Under the pieces are notes generated by a model. That model was not told the origin of the DNA, searched no databases, and saw only the letters and a list, made by a program, of their open reading frames with translations. Source: Solirubrobacter sp963736505 (GTDB taxonomy: Bacteria > Actinomycetota > Thermoleophilia > Solirubrobacterales > Solirubrobacteraceae). From it: a DNA stretch of 64,000 nucleotides. Shown piece by piece: positions 58,282-64,000 of this stretch. The stretch covers positions 1,922,001 to 1,986,000 of the forward strand of contig CAVTOZ010000003.1 of the NCBI GenBank assembly GCA_963736505.1, given 5' to 3'. Every line of letters begins with the position of its first letter. Position 1 is the stretch's first letter. Both the position numbers and the translations under genes were made by a program.

Positions 58282-59019
58282 GTGCCTGTCGACACCTCTG
58301 AAGAGACCTTCCAGCGCGACGTCATCGACCGCTCGTACGAAGTCCCCGTCGTGGTCGACTTCTGGGCCGAGTGGTGCGGGCCGTGCCGCTCCCTCGGGCC
58401 CGTGATCGAGAAGGCCGTCGACGCGCGCGACGGCAAGGTCGAGCTCGTCAAGCTCGACACCGACGCCAACCAGCGGCTCGCCGCCGAGTACCGGATCCAG
58501 TCGATCCCCGCCGTCAAGGCGTTCAAGGACGGCCAGGTGGTCGACGAGTTCATCGGCGCGCTGCCGCCGGCGCAGGTCGAGCGCTTCCTCGACGGGCTCG
58601 CGCCCTCGGAGGCCGAGGGCCTGGTCGCGGCCGGAGGCGAGGAGAACCTGCGCCGCGCGCTGGAGCTCGAGCCCGGCCGCGCCGACGCGTCCGTCGAGCT
58701 CGCGCAGCTGCTCTCCGCGCGAGGCGACCGCGAGGGCGCGCTGGAGGCGCTCGGGAACGTGGCCGGCTCGTTCGCCGCCGAGGGACTGGCGGCGCGCCTA
58801 CAGCTCTCGGACGATCCGGCGCTGGCCGACGCGTTCGCCGCGCTCGACGCCGGCGAAGTGGAGCGCGGGCTCGACCTCCTGATCGCCGCGATCGCGGCGG
58901 CGGATTCCGAGCGGCGCGAGGATCTGCGCAAGGTCGTCGTCGGAGTCCTGGACGAGCTCGGCGTCGAGCACCCCCTGGCGCGCGAGTCGCGCCGGCGGTT
59001 GGCCTCTGCGCTGTATTGA
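58282..59019 (+). CDS. Thioredoxin-like protein with C-terminal TPR region (CnoX/YbbN-like)
   Basis: 245 residues from a GTG. The thioredoxin domain has FWAEWCGPCRSLGP, with a full CGPC active site, and IQSIPAVKAFKDG with the cis-Pro. The C-terminal 120 residues are helical repeats (ENLRRALELEPGRADASVELAQLL, DPALADAFAALDAGEVERGLDLL). E. coli YbbN/CnoX is a chaperedoxin that holds oxidatively damaged proteins for GroEL; actinobacterial members keep CxxC. A -10-like TATCCT lies just before the start. Confidence 0.9.
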   Translation: MPVDTSEETFQRDVIDRSYEVPVVVDFWAEWCGPCRSLGPVIEKAVDARDGKVELVKLDTDANQRLAAEYRIQSIPAVKAFKDGQVVDEFIGALPPAQVERFLDGLAPSEAEGLVAAGGEENLRRALELEPGRADASVELAQLLSARGDREGALEALGNVAGSFAAEGLAARLQLSDDPALADAFAALDAGEVERGLDLLIAAIAAADSERREDLRKVVVGVLDELGVEHPLARESRRRLASALY

Positions 59020-59070
59020 ACGGCCTGAGGAGGAACACCGACGTGCCCGGTGGGTGCTGACAGCCGGATA

Positions 59071-59502
59071 CCTGCGCGACTGGCGGGCTACCCGGCTGCC
59101 GGGGAGCGTGGTTGTCGCGACGTGGTCACACCGCGTCGGGTTGGCTCGCTGAACTCTTTGATTTCGCTCGCTCGCGCTGACAGTAAGGGGGAGCGAGGAA
59201 GTCTCTTGGCGTCCGTTGACCGGTCGGCGCATGAAACGAACATGGCTCCGAGGGGGTGGCCTGACTTTCGGAACCCATAGGCACCAGAAGTCCCGCCACC
59301 CCCTTTGTTCGAAGCGCGGTCATGCGCGCTCATGAGCGAAAACGGTGATGGGCCGATCGATCATGAGCTGATCGCCTCCAGCCACTCCCCCCTCCTTACT
59401 GTCAGCGCGAGCAACCCGCCGACAGAGTTCAGCGAGGCACTCCGACGCGGTGTGACCACGTGGACCAGCCCCACCCGCCAACGAGGCCGAGTCCAGCCGA
59501 CC
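59071..59502. mobile_element. Giant palindromic element, copy B
   Basis: Fills the 490-base gap between the convergent thioredoxin and DNA polymerase IV genes. The text follows copy A (27841-28372) closely, with scattered substitutions; the outer left end and an internal block of the right arm (matching copy A 28288-28335) are missing. The core stem is present (59252-59267 with 59288-59303), as is TGACAGTAAGG in both inner arms (near 59179 and 59394). No protein-coding capacity is evident. Confidence 0.75.
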
Positions 59503-59509
59503 TCAGCGA

Positions 59510-60589
59510 TCAGATCTCCAGCACCAACTGTCCCACGGGAGCCGCGGGCGCCAACGGACGGTCCGGCTCGACGTCGTCGAACCCCGCCAGCCGCACGCCG
59601 AGCAACCGGACCGGCTGCGACGGCGCGTACGCGCGCAACAGCTCCAGGGCCGTCTCGGTGACCACGCCCGTGTCATTCGTCGAGCCCTCGACCGTCCGCG
59701 CCCGGGTCACGGTCGTCCAATCCGCCAGCCGCACCTTGATCGCGATCGTGCGGCCGCGGCGGCCCTTGCCCTGCAGGCCCTCGCAGAGCTCGCGCGACAG
59801 CCGTTTCAGGACGTCCTCGAGCTCGGACAACGACGCGATGTCGGTGTCGAAGGTCCGCTCCGTGGACACGGACTTGGCGGCGCCGGACTCGGTCTCCACC
59901 GGCGAGTCGTCGTGGAAGGCGGCGCGCGCCTTCAGGTAGCGCGCCGTGCGGTCGCCGAAGCGCGCCGCCAGCTGCGCCTCGTCGGCCTCCTGCAGCTGGG
60001 CGACGGTCGCGTAGCCGAGCTCGGCCAGGCGCTCGGCGGTCTTCGGGCCGATGCCCGGGAGCCGGCGCGTCGGCGCGGGCGCGAAGCGCACGCACGCCTC
60101 CTCGCGGCCCATCGCGACGAAGCCCGCGGGCTTGCCGAGATCGGAGCAGCACTTGGCCACGAGCCGCGAGGGGCCGACGCCCGCGGAGATCTGGATGCCG
60201 GTCTGCGCCTTGACGTCGGCGATCAGCTGGCGCAGGACGCGCAGCGGCTTCGCGACGCCCGTCAGCTCCGCGTACGCCTCGTCGAGCCCCATCCGCTGCA
60301 CCCGGTCCAGCCGCTCTCCCACGAGTTGCCAGACGTCGCGCGACTTGTCGCGGTAGGCCGTGAAATCGGGCGGGATCACGACCGCGTGCGGGCACAGCCG
60401 GCGGGCGTGCGAGGCGGGCATCGCGGACCCCACGCCGAACTTCCGCGCCTCATAGGACGCGGTCGTCACGACGGCGCGGGGCCCCGAGCCCGCCACGATC
60501 ACCGGCTTGCCCTGCAGCTCGGGACGCCGCAGGAGCTCGACCGTCGCGTAGAACGCGTCGCAGTCGAGATGGGCGATCACTCGCTTCAC
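59510..60589 (-). CDS. dinB: DNA polymerase IV (Y-family)
   Basis: 359 residues from GTG 60589. Catalytic acids are in AHLDCDAFYATVE and GLDEAYAEL; the latter has Gly where Ser is usual. Helix-hairpin-helix LPGIGPKTAERLAELG and little-finger domain follow. The extreme C-terminus GQLVLEI matches the beta-clamp-binding motif QLVLxL. It carries out translesion synthesis with low fidelity. It lies 77 bases after the RlpA-like gene. Confidence 0.93.
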   Translation of the reverse strand: MKRVIAHLDCDAFYATVELLRRPELQGKPVIVAGSGPRAVVTTASYEARKFGVGSAMPASHARRLCPHAVVIPPDFTAYRDKSRDVWQLVGERLDRVQRMGLDEAYAELTGVAKPLRVLRQLIADVKAQTGIQISAGVGPSRLVAKCCSDLGKPAGFVAMGREEACVRFAPAPTRRLPGIGPKTAERLAELGYATVAQLQEADEAQLAARFGDRTARYLKARAAFHDDSPVETESGAAKSVSTERTFDTDIASLSELEDVLKRLSRELCEGLQGKGRRGRTIAIKVRLADWTTVTRARTVEGSTNDTGVVTETALELLRAYAPSQPVRLLGVRLAGFDDVEPDRPLAPAAPVGQLVLEI

Positions 60590-60666
60590 CCCTGGAGGGT
60601 AAATCCGCGCGCGGATCGAACGTGGGTTCGCGCGGGCGGCGAGGACGCGCGCCTCGCCGGCGGCGG

Positions 60667-61302
60667 CTAGTTCGCGACCTGGATCGCGCCGTGGCCGTGG
60701 AAGCCGAGGCGCCGGGCGGTCGCGGCGGTGAGGTCGAACTCGCGCCCGCCGACGTACGGCCCGCGGTCGATCACCGGCACGCGCAGCACGCGGCCGCCGT
60801 GGCGGAGCGTGATCTTCGACCCGCACGGGAGCGACTTGTGCGCCACGCCGAGCCGGCCCGCCGTCAGCGTCCCGCCGCAGCCGAGCCGGTTGCCGTACAA
60901 CCCCGGCCCGTACCAGGAAGCGTTCGCGTCTCTATAGACGTTGAGCCTCCCGAGCGAGCGCACCGTGCCGTCACTCAGGCGCACGCGCGCGCGAGCGCTC
61001 ATCGCGCGGGTGACGCGGTCGCGCAGCACGTAGCGGCCCGACGCGTCGGTGCGGTCGCGATCGAGCGTGGCCCAGTGCGAGCCGCGCCGGACCTGGAGCT
61101 TGGCGGTCATCGGACCGGATGCCAGCACGCGGCCGCTGACGGCCACGCGCGAACCGATCCGCACGTTCAATCGCTTCGCTCCTACGTCGACCTTGGACGC
61201 ATGAGCGGGTGTCTGGGCGGCGGCCGTGACTGCCGGCGCCGTCGTCGCCGTAAGGCAGAGCGCGCCGGCGAACGAAGCACGGCGCAGCGTGGATCGAGAC
61301 AT
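60667..61302 (-). CDS. RlpA-like double-psi beta-barrel protein (secreted)
   Basis: 211 residues with a signal peptide (ending near VTAAAQTPAHA). Residues 40-120 form a beta domain; the C-terminal 90 residues are a RlpA-type DPBB: ASWYGPGLYGNRLGCGGTL, GVAHKSLPCGSKITLRHGG, VPVIDRGPYVGGREFDLT. The catalytic-type Asp in DRGPY and Asp in FDLT are kept. Family members cleave peptidoglycan glycan strands. In actinobacteria such genes often lie under c-di-AMP riboswitch control, and a candidate is upstream. Confidence 0.88.
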   Translation of the reverse strand: MSRSTLRRASFAGALCLTATTAPAVTAAAQTPAHASKVDVGAKRLNVRIGSRVAVSGRVLASGPMTAKLQVRRGSHWATLDRDRTDASGRYVLRDRVTRAMSARARVRLSDGTVRSLGRLNVYRDANASWYGPGLYGNRLGCGGTLTAGRLGVAHKSLPCGSKITLRHGGRVLRVPVIDRGPYVGGREFDLTAATARRLGFHGHGAIQVAN

Positions 61303-61339
61303 CCGATCCTCCTCTGGATTGGGGCACTCCGGTCGCGTG

Positions 61340-61440
61340 CGCCTGCAGTAAGGACGACCCCGGCGCGCGTCCTCCCGGCGCGGCTTCCGAACTCAGGGGT
61401 CCCCCGCCCGCGAGCACCTCTTGCGCCCGCGGCTCGGCTT
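61340..61440 (-). ncRNA. Candidate c-di-AMP (ydaO-type) riboswitch leader of the RlpA-like gene
   Basis: The 173-base leader region contains, on the minus strand, CGCAAGAGG, the block GCGGGGGACCCC (61396-61407) and a later CAGGCG. AGNGCGGGGGACCCA is the best conserved ydaO block. The other consensus blocks (GGGTGAATCC, CGTCAGCTAACC) are only weakly matched, so this would be a divergent member. Target type (cell-wall hydrolase) fits the class. Confidence 0.4.
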
Positions 61441-61475
61441 GACCGAAATTTCGAGCGGTCGAGGCTAGCAGCAGG

Positions 61476-62006
61476 TCAGGCTGCGAACGCGAACTCGTCG
61501 CGTAGCCGCGCGAGCCCGAGCCGGATGCGGCTCTTGGCGGTGCCGAGCGGGATCTGCGCCTTGCGGGCGATCTGGTCGGCCGTCAGGCCGCCCCAGTAGG
61601 CGAGCACAAGCGCCTCGCGCTGGCCCTCCGGGAGCTTCCCGAGCGCCTCGCGGACGGCGGCCGACTCCGAGTCGCGCTCGGCGAGCACGCCCGGATCGTC
61701 GTCGTGGCGGAACTCCTCCGGCGCGTCGATCACGCGCAGCCGGTCGGCGGCACGGCCGCGGACCTGGCCCTCGCGCCACAGGTCCAGCGCGCGCGAGCGC
61801 GCCATCAGGCGGAGGTAGGAGCCGAGCTCGCCGCGCCCGGCGTCGTATGCGCCCGGCTTGCGCCAGAAGCGCAGGAACACGTCCTGCACGACGTCCTGGG
61901 CCTGGCCGGCGTCGCCGACGATCCGGAAGGCGGCGGCGTAGACGCTGCGGTGGTGGCTCGCATACGCGTCGCGGAATCGGCTGTCGGAGCCTGCCTGTAT
62001 TGTCAC
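61476..62006 (-). CDS. ECF-type RNA polymerase sigma factor
   Basis: 176 residues. Region 2 has RFRDAYASHHRSVYAAAFRI and GDAGQAQDVVQDVFLRFWRKP; region 4 has LGKLPEGQREALVLAYWGGLTADQIA, QIPLGTAKSRIRLGLARLR. I use GTG 62006, eight bases after a good -10 (TATAAC, 62013-62018), so the message is probably leaderless; an ATG at 62060 would place the promoter inside the gene. No anti-sigma gene is adjacent. It is divergent from the WS/DGAT gene by 61 bases. Confidence 0.88.
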   Translation of the reverse strand: MTIQAGSDSRFRDAYASHHRSVYAAAFRIVGDAGQAQDVVQDVFLRFWRKPGAYDAGRGELGSYLRLMARSRALDLWREGQVRGRAADRLRVIDAPEEFRHDDDPGVLAERDSESAAVREALGKLPEGQREALVLAYWGGLTADQIARKAQIPLGTAKSRIRLGLARLRDEFAFAA

Positions 62007-62012
62007 GCCAAC

Positions 62013-62018
62013 GTTATA
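62013..62018 (-). promoter_or_regulatory. -10 element of the ECF sigma gene
   Basis: TATAAC on the minus strand within GTGTATAACG, seven bases upstream of the GTG start. No good -35 was found at 16-18 bases; the upstream text GCGAACC could be an alternative recognition element for the sigma factor itself. Confidence 0.4.
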
Positions 62019-62067
62019 CACGATGTTGAAGGTTCGCAAACACGTCTCAAAAGGGGACAATCAGGCG

Positions 62068-63459
62068 ATGCCGAACGGCGACCGCCTCAGCGGGCTCGAC
62101 GCGTCCTTCCTGGCCTTCGAGCGCCAGGGCGCGCATATGCACGTCGGATCGGTGCTGGTCTTCTCGGGGCCGGCGCCGGCGTATGACGACCTGGTCGCGC
62201 ATGTCGAGGGCCGTCTGCACCTCGTACCCAGATATCGCCAGCGGCTTGCGTTCCCGCCGCTCGGCATCGGCAGGCCGGTGTGGATCGACGACGCGCACTT
62301 CAACGCGCGCTACCACCTGCGCCACTCGGCGCTGCCGGAGCCGCGCTCCGACGCCGAGCTGCGCAGCCTCGCGGGCCGGCTGTTCTCGCAGCCGCTCGAC
62401 CGCGCCAAGCCGCTGTGGGAGCTGTGGCTCGTCGAAGGCGTCCACGACGACGGCTTCGCGGTGATCTCGAAGACCCACCACGCGCTCGTGGACGGCGTCT
62501 CGGGCGTGGACATCGCGACCGTCCTGTTCGACCTCGACGCCGACCCGCCCGCCGCCGACCCGCCGCCGCGCTGGGTCCCGAAGCCCGAGCCGAGCCCCGC
62601 CTCGCTGTTCGCGGACGCGCTGGTCGAGCGCGCCGAAGGGCCGATGAACCTCGCCCGCGCGCTGCGCACCGCGCTCGCGCACCCCGACCGGGCGGGCGCG
62701 GAGGCCGGCCGCGCCGTGGCCGGCCTCGCGGCGCTGGCCGCCGCCGGCGTGGCGGGGGCGCCCGCGAGCCCACTCAACGTGCGCATCGGCCCGCACCGGC
62801 GCTTCGCCTGGGCCGAGGCCGAGCTGTCACAGCTGAAGGCGATCAAGGACGCGCTCGGCGGCACGATCAACGACGTCGTCCTGACGATCGTGGCGGGGGC
62901 GCTGCGCGCGCACCTGTTCCGGCGCGGGCGCGACCCGGAGCGGATGGAGCTGCGCGCGATGGTGCCGATCTCGGTGCGCGCGGACGCCGAGCGCGGCGCG
63001 CTCGGCAACCGCGTGGCGGCGATGTACGCGCCGCTCCCGGTCGCGATCGCGGACCCGGTCGAGCGCTTCCGCTTCGTGCACGCCGCGATGGCGGGGCTGA
63101 AGGAGTCCGGCCAGGCGGTCGGCGCGGAGGCGATCACGCGGCTGGCCGGCGTCGCCGCGCCGACGGTGCTCGACCAGGCCGGGCGCCTGCAGGCGCGCCA
63201 GCGCTTCTTCAACCTGACCGTGACGAACGTGCCCGGGCCGCAGTTCCCGCTCTACATCCTCGGGCGCCGGCTGCGCGCGTTCTACCCGCAGGTCCCGCTC
63301 GTGCTCAACACCGCGCTCGGGATCGCCGTGGTGTCCTACGACGGGCGCGTGTTCTTCGGGCTGCTCGGCGACTACGACGCGATGGCCGACCTCGACGCGT
63401 TCGCCGCGGATCTCTCCGCCGCCATCGGCGAGCTCGCGCCTGCCACGATCCACGTGTGA
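62068..63459 (+). CDS. Wax ester synthase/diacylglycerol acyltransferase (WS/DGAT)
   Basis: 463 residues, the normal length. Start DRLSGLDASFLAFE, catalytic motif THHALVDGVSG (HHxxxDG near residues 135-141), and family blocks LGGTINDVVLTIVAGALR and NVPGPQFPLYI. It joins acyl-CoA to diacylglycerol or fatty alcohol to make storage lipid. ATG 62068 follows AAAAGGGGACAATCAGGCG; an ATG at 62023 in frame is possible but lies within the divergent promoter area. The acyl-CoA ligase at 41641 may supply substrate. Confidence 0.92.
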   Translation: MPNGDRLSGLDASFLAFERQGAHMHVGSVLVFSGPAPAYDDLVAHVEGRLHLVPRYRQRLAFPPLGIGRPVWIDDAHFNARYHLRHSALPEPRSDAELRSLAGRLFSQPLDRAKPLWELWLVEGVHDDGFAVISKTHHALVDGVSGVDIATVLFDLDADPPAADPPPRWVPKPEPSPASLFADALVERAEGPMNLARALRTALAHPDRAGAEAGRAVAGLAALAAAGVAGAPASPLNVRIGPHRRFAWAEAELSQLKAIKDALGGTINDVVLTIVAGALRAHLFRRGRDPERMELRAMVPISVRADAERGALGNRVAAMYAPLPVAIADPVERFRFVHAAMAGLKESGQAVGAEAITRLAGVAAPTVLDQAGRLQARQRFFNLTVTNVPGPQFPLYILGRRLRAFYPQVPLVLNTALGIAVVSYDGRVFFGLLGDYDAMADLDAFAADLSAAIGELAPATIHV

Positions 63460-63977
63460 GGAAGTCCAAGCAGGCCGTCTACGCGCTCGCGATCTCCGGC
63501 ATCGCGATCGCCGCGTGCGCGGTCCTGATCACGATCCTCGCCAACCGCGACTCCAGCGGCGTCAATCCGGCGAGCGGGCCGGGCCAACTAATGCCGGATC
63601 GGGGTAGTACGCATGTCGATGGACCGAGCACGCCCGCCTCGCCGCCTGACGAGCCGCCCACGAGCGGCCCGCACCGGCCCGTGCCCGTCACGAAGGACGC
63701 CACCGCGCTCTCGGACGATCAGCTGCTCGAGGCCCTCCACCTCGGCAACGTGGTGCTGGCGTATGGAGATGCGCGACCGCCGGCCGCGCTGACGCAGGTC
63801 CAGGACGACGTCGCCGGCCCGTTCGACCCGCAGCTCGCCGCCGCGGGCCAGGCCGTGATCCTCGACCACCGGCCGGGCGTCAAGGGCGTGATCGCGCTCG
63901 CCTGGCGGCGCGAGCTGCGCAGCGCCGATCCCGCGCAGCTGCGCGCGTTCGCCGATGCCTGGCTCGGCCAGGGGTAG
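63456..63977 (+). CDS. Single-span protein of unknown function after WS/DGAT
   Basis: 173 residues from a GTG overlapping the WS/DGAT stop. N-terminal membrane span (YALAISGIAIAACAVLITIL), a Pro/Ser/Thr-rich linker (PSTPASPPDEPPTSGP) and a soluble outer domain (LLEALHLGNVVLAYGDARPP, VILDHRPGVKGVIALAWRRE). No family recognised. Operon position suggests a link to lipid storage or envelope, without direct evidence. Confidence 0.7.
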   Translation: MRKSKQAVYALAISGIAIAACAVLITILANRDSSGVNPASGPGQLMPDRGSTHVDGPSTPASPPDEPPTSGPHRPVPVTKDATALSDDQLLEALHLGNVVLAYGDARPPAALTQVQDDVAGPFDPQLAAAGQAVILDHRPGVKGVIALAWRRELRSADPAQLRAFADAWLGQG

Positions 63978-63987
63978 GCTGGATCGT

Positions 63988-64000
63988 ATGCCCGAGCGCC
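63988..64000 (+). CDS. Possible start of the next gene (cut by the window end)
   Basis: ATGCCCGAGCGCC begins ten bases after the preceding stop, in the same direction. Only four codons (MPER) are visible, so no product can be named. Confidence 0.25.

Noticed and set aside
61441..61470. CGAAATTTCG palindrome and TTGACC near the sigma gene 3' end as a plus-strand promoter
   Set aside because: No gene on the plus strand begins downstream; spacing to a -10 is poor.
1..64000. CRISPR array, tRNA or rRNA genes
   Set aside because: No regularly spaced repeat array, no tRNA cloverleaf-like segment and no rRNA-like sequence was noticed in any gap; gaps are short and accounted for. A tRNAscan and minced run would be decisive.

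Overview
The window is very GC-rich, densely packed DNA (about 62 protein genes in 64 kb, most gaps under 100 bp, many ATGA start/stop overlaps, frequent GTG/TTG starts). The gene set suggests a high-GC actinobacterium: a wax ester synthase/diacylglycerol acyltransferase, a DUF3052 protein, VKOR with DsbA-like disulfide enzymes, large LuxR-type ATPases and a short RlpA-like protein. My best guess is the Thermoleophilia/Solirubrobacterales, but that is inference from gene content and codon use. No rRNA, tRNA, CRISPR array, classical insertion sequence or prophage block was seen.

Layout. 0-9.2 kb is a galactoside-use locus: a lipoprotein sugar binder, two ABC permeases, alpha-galactosidase and aldo/keto reductase on the minus strand, divergent from a GH42 beta-galactosidase and a DeoR-type regulator. 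9.3-13 kb holds a DsbA-like protein and a PadR-MFS-aldo/keto reductase operon with a palindrome at its head. 13.1-15.7 kb is an unusual three-gene cassette: a repeat protein with a tail-spike-like C-terminus, a metzincin protease and an unknown protein. 15.7-27.8 kb is metabolic and regulatory (aminotransferase, penicillin-binding protein, acetamidase/formamidase, a large LuxR regulator, VOC protein, XRE-cupin regulator, SMP-30, LtrA, LLM oxidoreductase). 28.4-45 kb holds a second large LuxR regulator, a degenerate metallo-beta-lactamase-like protein, STAS and HAD proteins, LysR/EamA, M14 carboxypeptidase, SNF2 helicase with a DnaJ protein, a cation/proton antiporter, SRAP protein, acyl-CoA ligase and a broken MscS channel. 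45-51.5 kb is a metal homeostasis block: MntH with its DtxR-type regulator, VKOR, and ZnuABC divergent from Zur. 51.6-64 kb holds a frameshifted amidase, M48 protease, GT-C glycosyltransferase, EAL phosphodiesterase, hydrolase, thioredoxin/TPR protein, DNA polymerase IV, RlpA, an ECF sigma factor and WS/DGAT.

The most interesting material is non-coding. Two copies of a 430-530 bp giant palindrome (27841-28372 and 59071-59502) fill the only two gaps longer than 300 bp, and both lie between convergent genes. A second, two-stem repeat of about 72 bp sits on the 3' ends of two genes (23180-23252 and 51407-51478), with a partial copy at 56167. Short hairpin-rich segments also appear inside coding sequences (LLM oxidoreductase, alpha/beta hydrolase, MscS); in MscS the segment brings an in-frame stop.
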